From Stenopsyche tienmushanensis (taxonomy: Eukaryota > Arthropoda > Insecta > Trichoptera > Stenopsychidae): DNA of 64,000 nt. The notes below the pieces were generated by a model. The model saw only the letters and a list, made by a program, of their open reading frames with translations, did no database searches and was not told the origin of the DNA. A program made the position numbers and the translations under genes. The stretch spans positions 2,480,001 to 2,544,000 of the forward strand of contig WACJ01000516.1 of NCBI GenBank assembly GCA_008973525.1, given 5' to 3'. Positions 26,514-39,200 of the stretch are shown here, in pieces. Every line of letters begins with the position of its first letter. The stretch's first letter is position 1.

Positions 26514-28254
26514 CTTACAAAACAGAAACTAAGTTGTTCTTATTCCACCAGAGTACATATTTCGATATCATTTACTGTCCGTTGAAAGTACTATGGAGAA
26601 TGAACACATCTAGTGTTCAATTAAATGCTGCCAGATTGTTTTAACGATCAATCTGATTGGTAATATTTGCACATGAAATTGACTGGAAGGATATCATGCG
26701 ACAGTACGTGAGCTGTCTCGCCTCCGGGTCAATGTCATGCTAATATAGGATCAATGACTATGCAAGAGTGGAAGGATGAGTCTCGGAAATACTTCGGACA
26801 GTGTTGTTAAATGACACTTATGTGGGATTTCTTATAGATAGGAAGACCTTGTCGTTGGCATTCGGCATTAATATAAAAGGCATAATTTATCCTTGCTGTA
26901 TATGTGTATATGATCTCATAGCGAATACGGATGATAACATCAAAAACATGAATGAAGTATTAATATAACTGATGGTACACAACCTTCTATCTTAAAATAT
27001 GATTATGTACATATTTCTCAAAAATGAATGCGCAAATATTTCCACGCTACAAAGCAAATTCTGGTTACAAAGAAATCAGTGTACAGATATGATGCGCTGG
27101 CCATCTTCTGCTCATTAACACCATAATGACTGACAGCACAGCATGTGTGCTCCCAAATTAGCGGCTAATGCTGTTCAACTTCTTTATAATGTATGCATAA
27201 TAATTTAAATTTTTGAGTTCTACCAAATACGAACACTATTTCAAGAGTTCTGCAAAAGTGAAAAGGTTGAGAAACGTTGAAGTTATAAAATAAATACGTT
27301 TTTATGCTAACATAAAAATGGTTCATAAAAGGTATTTCTAATAAAATTAATAAGACGTTGAATGCTGAAACGCTACATTATCAATTAGTTTCAACAATAG
27401 TTACGATATGAACAGTTTCCAACAGTACGCTATTTACAGATTATTATGTTTATAGTTATATATTGATTAAAAATATTGCATTTCTTTTCCTTCGTTCATG
27501 TGCTCACAAAGTCTGAATTTATATTTTAAAAAATCATTTTCATGTGAATGAATGTTGAAATTGGTAGCGACTTCAATGCCTTTTTAAATAGATTCGCAAC
27601 CTGGAATTGTGGTACAGAATCACATCTTCAAACTTGATTTCATGCTGCGTAGAATAGAAAACTCCCGGCAATCAGATGGCTTACGATGGCGCTTTTAATT
27701 ATCGAATCGAAGGAAGAAGATTAAGAAGAAGAAGTCAGAAAAAGAGATACACCCGGTCATAGTATAGATGCCACTGACTAGGCCTGAGAGACATCTAAGG
27801 GCGTTGTGAGGGGATTTTTAATAAGCTTCTACTGAAAAAGATACGTTCAGCTGAGCAGTTTGTAACCATTAACTTTAAAAATATACAAAAAGGCATAACA
27901 TTGTCTTCTAAAAATATTTTATTAAGTTCTGCATAACATCTTTCCTATTATTTTCATATCAGTTGCAAGTTTGCCAAAAATTTTGCAAAAAGTACTGGTG
28001 TGAAATTTATCTCTGGTAATCAGATATATTTCTGGTGTATCTCCATCATTAAATAGCCTTGTACTCAATAATTGTTAACATTTCCTTTACATCCCTTTTC
28101 TAATTCATCCCGTAAAGTGTACAGTTGGTTAATTGGTAAAATACAGATCTGCACATGTTTTAAAGTTCACATCCTCATTTTATAGAACTTTGCTACGAGA
28201 CTATCTACAAGTACAAAGCGGATACCTTGCCACATAATTTAATGTTATATTTTA

Positions 28255-28760
28255 CAGGGCCGTAACAAGGGGGTGGCAAAGAAAGCACCCGCCACGGGCG
28301 CAACTGGGCTTGGGGCGCAAAACGCAGAATACTGACTCGGTTAAGAGTTACACATGGCTTTTATTTTACTTGAACATTTGCGTGAATCAACATTGATTGA
28401 CTCGACTGCTCGTTTTTATAATATACGCTAAGCTGTTTTTATCTTCATTAACAATTAAACATTGCACAGTTCCCAGCCGGCATAAGGATTCGGACTTCGG
28501 ACACCCTGGCGCTCATTGCACCCAATGGCGAATATGGCATCCGACCGCGAGGCGCTCATTCGTCGCGTCAGCGGTTTGAAATGCGGACCGGTTGGACACA
28601 CAGGCTTTGTGTCCACTCTGTTCTCTTTTAAAGCTTTTTGCGGCATTTTCGGTGATAAATGCGTACCTAGGACCTTCTATGATTTGTACAATCACGAAAA
28701 CCCCTCCAGAAGCTAATTTAAATAGGTGGCTTACGCCAAATGAGGTCGCGAACGAGCCTA
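28255..28760 (+). mobile_element. dispersed repeat family A, copy with intact left end
   Basis: Begins cagggccgtaacaaggggg and continues ggcgcaactgggcttggggcgcaaaac, matching 52315-52420 closely and then the body shared with 285-512. The cagggccgtaac terminus resembles hAT-superfamily ends, which is inference. No transposase domain was recognised. The sequence continues without a clear break toward the mariner remnant at 29040. Confidence 0.65.
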
Positions 28761-29039
28761 AACGTATCCCTACCTATAAAACCCATGTATGTATCTATCT
28801 TACTTATTTATTTTATCCAGTTTTAATTTACATAATTTATTTCGTTTTTTGATTTAAGTTACAAAATCTAGTTAGTTTCCACTCCGCGCTCAAAGGGCAA
28901 ATGGCCACTCAAAGTCAAAAATGAGCGAGTCCTCGCGGACATGGATGTTAAATTTGCATTTTGCACCTTGCTATACACTTTTGTTGAGCGGATTGGCATG
29001 CTCCCGAATAGCAGGACCAATAAACACTTCGGGTCAGTT

Positions 29040-29275
29040 AAGGATCTTCATGTTCCTTTGTCTCAGATGAGATATGATGAGCCAATGTTTCATCCATGGT
29101 TATGAATTAATGTAAAAACTCGGCCTTATTACTGTGAAACATCGCTAAACACTCGAATGAAACATCATCACGACGCTGTTTTTGTTCCGCTGTGAGCAAA
29201 CACGGCACTCATCTTGCGCACAGCTTTCTCATGTCCAAATTTTCGGTTAATATGCGATATACAGCATTCGTTTAA
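29040..29275 (-). pseudogene. degenerate mariner transposase fragment
   Basis: Read on the minus strand it encodes, across stops and shifts, pieces of a mariner transposase: VYRIL, ENLDMRKLCAR, VP.LLT, EQKQRRDD and FITMDET, followed by ETKEHEDP. These match the helix-turn-helix/linker region through the first catalytic aspartate (the D of ITMDE). The 3' half of the transposase is absent. A related fragment is at 53045-53340. Confidence 0.75.
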
Positions 29276-30240
29276 ACCCAAAATTTTACTGTTGTAAACG
29301 AAGGAGCAGATTCTCCGGGAGTAGAATCTACATAGCTAGAATTTGATATTGGCTAGGCTGAGACCTTTCAAATAAAGGTATTGTATCACATAACAATAAC
29401 CAATTTTCCATGTTTACAAATCTACTGAGAACGATCACTATTGATGGCTGCCAAACAAATACTAAACAACGTAGCGTCTTGAAACTTGAAACATAAGCTT
29501 TATAAAGTAGATATGTACTTTTTATTTTAGTATTATTTTAAAACAACAACCATCATCTATATGTTAAGTCGGGTACTTTTGGGACTATCTTCGTATATTA
29601 TTTTAAAATATGAATTATAATAGTAATTAATGTATGTATTGCATTTATAATAGTATTATTAAATATTCCGGATCCGGTTTTTGAGTATTAACACAAACAC
29701 AATAAAATTTTAAACACCAAATGAAAGTTTTTTTTTTAAATCGTATTAAAGCGAAAATATACTCACTGGGTCGTGGTTCTATACTTGAGAGCACAAGGGG
29801 AGAAATGGTGACTGCCGAATATAAATGGCGAATATTATTGTCAGTAGTAATGAGACTCTAATATTTGTAAAATATTCGCTAAAATGAAAGATATTATTTT
29901 TATAGGCTATTTCTATTTTTTATTTCGAAAATGATCAGTTTTTCTATCGTTTTATTAAAAAAATGTTTATTCTCATGGATAATAAAATAAATGCATTTTT
30001 CGTTGCGGTAAACTTTTATGACTAATTTTGAAATGAGTGATTTGTTATCGTCTATTAGAATGAAAAGAGAATGTCCGAATGACGTTAAGGTTGAGTGGGG
30101 AGTATGGCAACTTTGGCATTCATTGAGAGATGTGAATGTTTGAGTTAGGACAGTATGGTCGGGCGTGCGCTCGTTTAGGACGTGCGGGGCGGCTGTGGCG
30201 TGTGGGGCGTCTGGGGCGTCTTGGACGCCTAGGGCGGCTG

Positions 30241-33200
30241 ATGGCGGGCGGAGGCGCGAGCCGCGTGCTCCGTCATCGGCGCGATGCCTCCGAGGTCAGC
30301 TGCTGCCTCAAGTACATCATCTTCAGCTTCAACGTGCTCTTCTGGGTGACTTCTTTGTTTATTGCAGCCGAATTATTCATTTGACCCCAAAATCATCCGA
30401 TTTCCCTCTCGCTTCTTAATTCATCAAACGACAGCCCATCCGGACAATATAATTTGTTCCTCCATGTTTTTATATTATTTAAATAAAACAAAAGAAGTAG
30501 GTAGTTCCGCAATTAAGCTGTCAGACTAGTAACTCAGTCATCCTGAGTTCAAATCAACTAGAATTGTGGCTGTCTTAAAAACATATATACGCTATGAAAA
30601 AACATGTCAAAATAGTTGGTAATGCTCCCATAAAAGATTGAAGACCTTTAAAAAAAAACAAACCTATTAAAAAAAAATAAACGTCATCCACTTGAATATT
30701 TATACTAACAATGAACACAATTCGATTTTATGACAAGCAATAAATATTTACATTAAAGCATGCACAGATTAGTATTTAATTGCCAATTTGATATGTTCAA
30801 CATTAAAATGATCTTGGTCTACAATATCGTATGACATACGTTCAACAAAGTCGGCCAATGCTAAGAAGCAAGAAGAATTCATTATGTATAAAAATTATAA
30901 ATGTCACGTCAAATGTCATCAAATTGATTCTCATTGATTGTTTAAATGTCCCCAATTAGTACCGTGTTGATTTAAATATAACGTTACTGATTTATAATTC
31001 ATATTTTATCAACTGTATCAGATAACCGTACTGTCAGTTGTAGCCTAACCGTTGAAGCTTAAATTGAATTGCAATGAGTCAATCTATCGATCTATTTCTA
31101 AAACAAAATTAATAAATCCAATTTGATTACGATAGACTCATATATATATATATATATATAAATGCATACAGGTACCTCCTGTTAATCACAGGGAGAACAC
31201 CGCGAAATTAAGGAATGATTATTGGATTGTATTTTATTGAAGAAATTATAATTAAAAAACTAGTGGTTTTCAACCAGAAAATGTTTTTTTTAATCTATTG
31301 CTGTTTTTATTTTTAATATCCGTAACCTAACCTAATGTATAAACAAATTATAGTGTAATAAAATGACGTAGTAAAACAAAATCATTACTTCTCAACATTT
31401 ATGATTTAATTACTTATATGTTCGTTCAAAGCAAAATATTTATCAATGCAAATGTTTTGGAAATGACAAAATACAGGTTAATATGCTGTTTTTATGGGGA
31501 TGTAATATTTTCCTGATTTTGATACATATAAATTATAGAACATTTATGATAATAAAAACAAAAAAATACACACAAGTGAAAAATATGGTCCTAATACTTC
31601 AAATCATCATCATCATAGTGCAGACACAAACTTCAGAAATAGGGCCTCTTCAATATCCACTCACAGGAAAGAGTTACATCCATTTCGTCTGTATCATACA
31701 TTCATCTCCTCATTCGCTCGATATTGAAAGTAGCGTAATCTCCAAGGTTTCATTTCAAATGTTCACGTAGCACGTCTCCTGAGTGAACTTGTTGACGGGG
31801 GCGCTTCAGCGAACGTCTCGATAGTGAGTGTGGGGGGTTTGTAAAGACAGCAGTTTTTCCTCGAAAGACCGTGGAAAGCTGTTCTAGATGATCCTTGTTG
31901 ATTTTACTGGAATGCAGAGTCCAGTCCCTCCTTTCCTGTCTAGGGCATTACCGGAAAAGGGTAAAGGGTAAAGACAGACGTGATGTTTAAGTGCATCTCG
32001 GATTCACTCCTACATTAACTGAGGGTGTCTCCCCGTCCACGTGCAACTTACGCGAACGAATTTGAGACTGAATGGTTTCCTTTTTCAGGTTGACCATCTC
32101 AGTTGGGCGATTTCAAAGCAGGCAACGGAATATGTTATCGTTGCGAAGTGACATTCTTCTGTCATTCTTCTAGGTCGTTACCTGATATTGTCTGCTGAAT
32201 TGTAACACATTAAAAAAGTGTAAAACTCACAAAACATATTCTTTATTTAGCATTAGAATATAGTTTAGGCCTTTGTAAAACACTGAGTAAACTATCTTTT
32301 CCGCTGTAAATATACTCATTCCGTATATAAACATCAGTCGAGTGCGCGGGTTTTTTGAGTGATAGGATTAGTTAACCAATATATTTTTTAGCAATCCCTC
32401 TTATGGAACCATTTTTACATAGTTTTTCATGGCGTATATATGTTTTTAAAAATGTAGTCACCAAGCACACCTGTAGATTTGAACTCAGATGATTGAGTTA
32501 CGAGTCCAACCACTTAACTACTGGACTACCTAAAGGTACACCAATAATATCCTATATATGCCAAAAAAATGTTTTATCTGACCGATATATTTGTTTATTT
32601 CTTCAACTATAAAATTAATTATATCAGTGTTGAAGAACAGTGTGAAAAAATCTAGAACTGTATCCATTTTAAAACTTTGCTGAATTCGTGATGATAGATT
32701 TTCGAATGAAATAATTTGTAAAAAAGAATTACCATTTTTTACACTTTCTCTCTTCTACCTGACAACATTTAACCCTCGTAAGTTGGGCTATCTCTTCCAA
32801 TTATGAATTTTCATCAAAATAAATATTTATATCGTACACCAGGTCGTCCAGATCTTCTGCGATGTCTTTATCTTCATTTTCTATAAAAACATTGCCTATT
32901 TCTTGTGCATTTAGTTTTTCTGCCATTTTGAAGAATTTGAGATAAAACTTATAGAGAATGACTGGTGAAATGTACGGTGAAAATGAAGAGCTATCCAATT
33001 GGCATAGACTCTTCGGCGATTTATCTCTTTAAGACGATGTCAAGAAAGAGAGTTCAATAGATAGAAAGGAGAAACAATTAAAATAGTTAATTCTCTTTGA
33101 CACCATATATTTAGCTTTTTGATACTAGGCCATGTTAATGAGGTATCCATATTAGGCAGAATCATTCGTGAACCAAAAGGACGTGTTTGACTCTTAAACT

Positions 33201-36200
33201 CCCTTCTACAGATTCAACGAACACTCTACCAACCCTTTTCTGTTGGGTGTATGGTTTTGACAACAGTTCATATGATCAGTTTATTTTACTTTAAATATTT
33301 ATACGAAATTTTAGCTCACACAACAAAATATCGAATTGTAAGCTAGTAACAGTATTAATGTACTTATCAAAATAATTTTATTATCAAAATTAATTATAAC
33401 TCACTTCCATCTGATTATTCTGAAAAAATCTTAAAGCATTCATATTTTTTAAAATTCCTCTTTATAAATACTAATTTCTCAATACTTGAATTACAGTTAC
33501 TTGGGCTTGGAATTTTGGCCGTGGGTGTATGGGCATGGTATGAAAAGGACACTTTTAGCAACCTGCCCAGGTTAACTAATATTGCATTGGACCCAGCATT
33601 TATTCTTATTTGTTGTGGTAAGGCTAAGCTTAAATTTTAAATTGAATTTTTGTTTTTATACACATAATAAAAAGTACTCTCTCCTAAAAAAACATGTAAA
33701 TATGAACATTTTGCAATTGATTTTTTAGGTACGATGACATATATTATTGGATTCACGGGTTGCGTTGGGGCCTTACGAGAAAATACATGTTTATTAGCTT
33801 GTGTGAGTATACAATGTGTTCATATGTATATTTTTTTCCATGAGAAACCTTGTTGGTCAATGATTTTTACATGACGGGAAATATACACTATTCAACATAC
33901 AGGTCGCGAGCATGTAAATCGAGTGGAAATCTTATACTATTTATAATCAATCAAGAGTTTTTGAAATAAATTTTTAGGATTTAATTGCATTTCAAGTGTG
34001 CAATGTTTAATTCTAATTTACCATTCCTTATTAATTTATGTATATTTTCAGTATGCCGTGTTTTTGGCGTTACTTCTGTTATCTGAGATGACAGTTGGCA
34101 TTCTAGGATTTGTTTTTAAGGATTGGGTATGTATTTTTTTTTTAAATCTTTGTAAGTAGCAAAATTTTCTAATAGTCCACTGGTTCCACAGGAACTTAAT
34201 TTAACACAACTGCAATATACTTGTAATTGTATAAAATCTATTGGAATTATATGACAGTTCTCTTCAATATTTGTGGTAAAAGGATTTTTCATCCATACAC
34301 CTTCAAGTTCAAAATATCTTCAAATTGTATTTCCGTATCCAATTTAAATTCATTAAGATGGCTACTGAGGCTTTCAATCTCGTTTGGAATTACATCATCA
34401 GCGCCTACTAATTTGTCGATTAATCAGCATGGCTAATGTATGTATTAAATTTAATTTCAGATTAAACAGCAAGCAACAAGTGGTTTTCAAGCATTTATTA
34501 CACATTACAGAGAAGATCCAGATCAACAAAATTTAATAGACTGGATTCAGGAAGATTGGGTAATTTATTTATTCTCATTAAATATTTAATATCAAAACTA
34601 CATACTTAATTTCTGATGAGAATCTGAAGTAATAATATTTTCAATATATTTAAGCAAAATTGACTTTGTTAGCTAAATTCTTGAATGTTATTGGAAATGA
34701 TGTCGACATTGTTATGTATAATTTAATTGGTGTCAATGTTGTTTTGTTGCTATTCTGAAATATTTAGTTTTAGTTGATGATAACATTTCATGTAAAAATT
34801 TAACATTGCACTAATAATTTAACATTTTAAAAATAGTTACAGTGCTGTGGTATTGAGGGTCCTAAAGACTGGGATCGGAATGCCTACTTCAACTGCTCCT
34901 CATTATCAGTTGGCAGTCGAGAAGCCTGTGGTGTTCCATTTAGCTGTTGTCGTCGCCGAGAGCCTGTCCGCAATAAACAATGTGGATATGATGTTCGAAA
35001 ACCTGATTATGTAAGCATTTAATTTTTCCTCGTTGATTTATATTGATTCTTATTTTTAGCCATGGTATCTATATTGATACCTATTTGAAACAAAAATGTT
35101 TGAAAATAATTTTCAAATAATGTATAATAGAGGGATTCTCTTAGTTTGATGCTTATCCATTGCATCAAAAAAAAAAATTGCCTCAAGTTTACCTTTTTCT
35201 GTATCATTGAAAAATAAATATGGAGAGAGAAGTAAATATAGAAATCATATGGTACTATGCAGTCAATTGACGTAGACAATTATATATTTTCACATTTATG
35301 CTACAACTAGATGGAAGATGATGTTTTGCTATACATGTCATTTGTTAAATGGCTTTTTGTGGTATAAAATGGGTGTTGAATGAGGTTGTGGATGTGCGTA
35401 GCCGGCTGATCGGAACATCTACGAACGTGGGTGTCTGCGGGCAGGCGAGGAGTGGCTGGAAACCAACTTGCTGCCTGTCGCGGGTAGCTGTGTAGCTCTC
35501 ATGGTGCTAAAGGTGTCGAAGCTACTCCTTGTCTTAGTGCATGCGTTTATTTCATTCTATTGTGACATTTAAATATCAACATATGATTGAAAGAATATTC
35601 GTTTGCATTATTTTCATTGTGTTCGTTCAAATTATACTTTTTTTTAAAATGGAATTTGTAATAGTTGGATTTTATGCATTGATTAGATATTTTATTATTC
35701 CCTTAAAATCTGCTTTAACATGGTTATTCATCATTGTTAATACTTCTTGTTTTGTAATATATTGTGCCATAAGCGTTCACATATCACGCTATCATCTTTT
35801 TACATTATTATTCATTCAAAATATTTTAAAACTATACTTAAACCTTTTTGTGCAGTGGATGTGTGCAGGAAAACAATAAGGCAATTAAAAAATAATATTT
35901 TTGGAAACATTTAAAGGTCGTTTTGGAAGCTGTATGATAATTTTCATTGCGATTATTGATTTGATTCAAAATCGCTCTCGTAAATTTTCTCTTTCTAAAA
36001 ATATAATTCATAATTAGCAAAGAAGTCACTACAGTCCCTAACTCAAAAAAAAATTACAAAATGGCGATTGTTTAAAAAAAAATCAGTTAAGTCATTTTTT
36101 GACCTTGTTTTGTCAGTTTTAATTTTTTTTTATTGGGTTGGTGCAAAAGTTAGGGCCGTTTTTTACATATACAATTAAACATTTTTTTTTTAGACTTGTA

Positions 36201-39200
36201 GTATTTATTTAATCAATTATATAATTTCTATCTGTTCTTATAACCTTCTCCCATCTTTCTATCAACTTTTTAATACCATTAGTGTAAAATTCCGTGGATT
36301 TTGATGCGAAAAATGTAGTAAGGGATGTTTTTACCTGCTCTATTTTATCAACTTTTTTATCATTTAAAACATTTTGCAGTGATCGGAATAAATAAAAATC
36401 GGAAGGAGCAAGATCTGGAGAGCACGGTGGATGCTTGATAACATCCCAATTCAACTCATTTAGCTTGTGTTGGGTCATCAAAGTCTTACGTGGTCGCGCG
36501 TTGTCGTGATGAAACACTACCCCTTTTCTGTTTACCAATTCTGGTCTATTCTTTTGAAGGGCGATGTTCAATTTGGATAATTTCTGACAATATCGTTCTG
36601 CTGTAATTATCTGATTGGGTTTCAAGAGTTCAAAATACACAATACCCTTACAATCCCACCAAACATAAAGCATAACTTTTTTTTGTGGATTTCGGCCTTC
36701 AAAGTTGTTAATGGGGCTTGTCCAGGTATAGCCCAATGTCTTTTTCTTGTCACGTTGTTGTACACGACCCATTTCTCATCTTCCGTTACCAAACGATGCA
36801 AAAAAGGTTCACATTTTTGTCTCGCACTTAAAGTAACGCACGTTGAAACACTATCCAATAAATTGGCAGCCGACAATTGATGAGGTATCCAAACGTCGTA
36901 CCGCGAAACCATCCCCATACGCGTCAAATGTCTTAATACGATTCTTTGGTTGACTCCCATCATCAACGCGATCTCCCTGGTGATTAGACGTGGATTGGTG
37001 TCAATTATGACTTTAAACTTGTCGTCACCAGACTTCAATGGCGGCCCGATATGTGGTTTATCAATTAGTGAAAAATCCCCAGATCGGAATTTTGTAAACC
37101 ATTTTCGTACCTGTCGAACTTTGATGACATCTGTTCCATACACTTCGCAAATGTTTTTGGTTTTAACACTCACGGTATTGTCTTTTCGAAATTCATAAAG
37201 TAAACAATGACGTAAATGATCTTTATCGATCGACATTTTGAAAAAATACAAGGGCTTTTCACTGTACTCTGGCCAGGCCAAAACTGTATAGAAAGTAGAG
37301 GGAATGCATCCTTTATACAATGGAATCATTTAAAAGAAGATGCTATTCATCATTTTTGAAAAAAAAAAAATTTACTTAGGATCATAAAAAACGGCCTTAA
37401 CTTTTGCACCAACCCAATAATAATAGTTAAAAATAAATTATGACATAAATCTGGTTAGGACTAATAGAGGGTTATATAGAAAAGATTTGTACCCACCCAG
37501 TTTGAAGTAAATTGATTAATTAAAACTTTGTTAAAAGATTTCATTATGGTAGGATCGGCTAATTTGCCGCGTCACTACAATATCTATAGCTCCATAAGTA
37601 GTTGGAATTTTGGAAATTCCTTTGAAGAATGTATTTTTAAAAGTCGAAACATTGGAAAAATGCAAAAACGAAATCATTTTTTTTAAAAAATCTAAACAGG
37701 AATAAAGGACATATTCGTAATTCAGCGATAGCAGATGCAATATGATTTACACAGTCCCAAATTATAACATTTTTCCAAATTTCGGTTAGTGTTGATGAAT
37801 TATTTCCTATTTTATCCAAAATATCTCGATATGTACTCTTTTTGAAATTTAAATAAAAAATTACTTTTAAAAAAAATCACATAACTTCGAAATCGAACAA
37901 AAAGAGGTTTGAGTGTACTTTGAAATATATATATATTTAATGATTTCTCTACTTAAAAAAAAGTGGTTAATTTATAATATTTTGACAATTTTTTAATGTT
38001 ATTTAATATGATGCAATATATTTGCTGAGAGGGTTTATGATCTTGAGATAGAAAAATTATCGTCATAAATATATTATTTTAATTTATCCCCCTTTAACTC
38101 CTTTTGTACAGTACTCATATAATTTATTATGATAGTTCAATATGAATAATGGCATACCCTTTTGATGTTGGAAAGGATTCCTAATACTTATCAGCTGGTT
38201 TATTTTTTTCATGTGACAGTGTGATATCTGATTTGTATTATTTATCACAATGTGTGCAAGACTTCCTTCTACGGATTATATAGAGAAGTGAAGTTGTTTA
38301 TTTATCGCCAATATTTGTTTGGATACATTTTCTACTGATCTTTCTACTTAATTGTCAGTTTTCAGTATCCTTTCAATGTTGTTAAATATGCACAAATTTA
38401 TGAAACCTATAATAACTGATTTTAAATTCTTAATATATATTGTTTCAGCTAAGATATTTAGTTTTATTTTATATGTTTCACCAATATTTATATTATACAC
38501 TTACCATATATGCATGTGCTTTATTTTTCATATATCTTTATGATTATTTTTTTTTAATCCTGTAGAGCTTTGATGTGGCCAAGATTATATATGAAAAAGG
38601 TTGCATTGAAGCTGCAGAGGAATGGTTTGATCGTAACTTGCTAATTGTTGCTTCAATTGCTGTTTTTACAGCATTTGCCCAGGTAATTATATAAATGTGA
38701 CCTTTTTCTTAAATTTATTCAGTTTTTTTGTTGCTACTTGTTTTATTGTAGATTGTTTTTTGGCACTGATCCTTTTATTTTTTTTTTTGCATGTGTGTTG
38801 CTTGATATACAAGTGTGTCAAACTTTAAAAATATTTTCTCTGATTAGAACTTAATTTGGTTATAATACGGTATTGACTCGATTATAAGGCAATTTAATTA
38901 ATAACCAACGTGAAAATTTGCCAGTAGTCTTATATTCAAGCTTCAAGCAAAGAGACTATAAAATACTTTGAGGATTGACAGGAATTCTAATTAGTCAATA
39001 TGTAAATTTCACATGGCACATTTTTTATCGCTTTATATTCGAGCTAAAACTGTAAATATTAAGGTTTTAAAAGGGTATTTTCTAACTTCATCGAATCACA
39101 TAAATTAACTATAAAAAGGTTTTGACAAAAAACTGATAGAATACTGTAAATATTGAATTTTATTCATAAAAAGTGTGGTTAATCCTGTTTTTTGTATTTT

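Larger units (their letters stand above)
35930..37917 (+). mobile_element. Tigger/pogo-like element, copy 2, split by a mariner
   Basis: Its two halves (about 35930-36130 and 37420-37917) align in order with the uninterrupted copy at 16915-17562. A 1.3-kb mariner sits between them. The right end (gcaca/gaacaaaaagaggtttgagtgta) stops at a TA. The left edge is approximate. It lies between the alternative tetraspanin exons. Confidence 0.75.

Noticed and set aside
32460..32530. Possible tRNA gene on the minus strand
   Set aside because: The A and B boxes are good, but the acceptor stem does not close and the sequence continues into a body shared with another copy, so it is a SINE.
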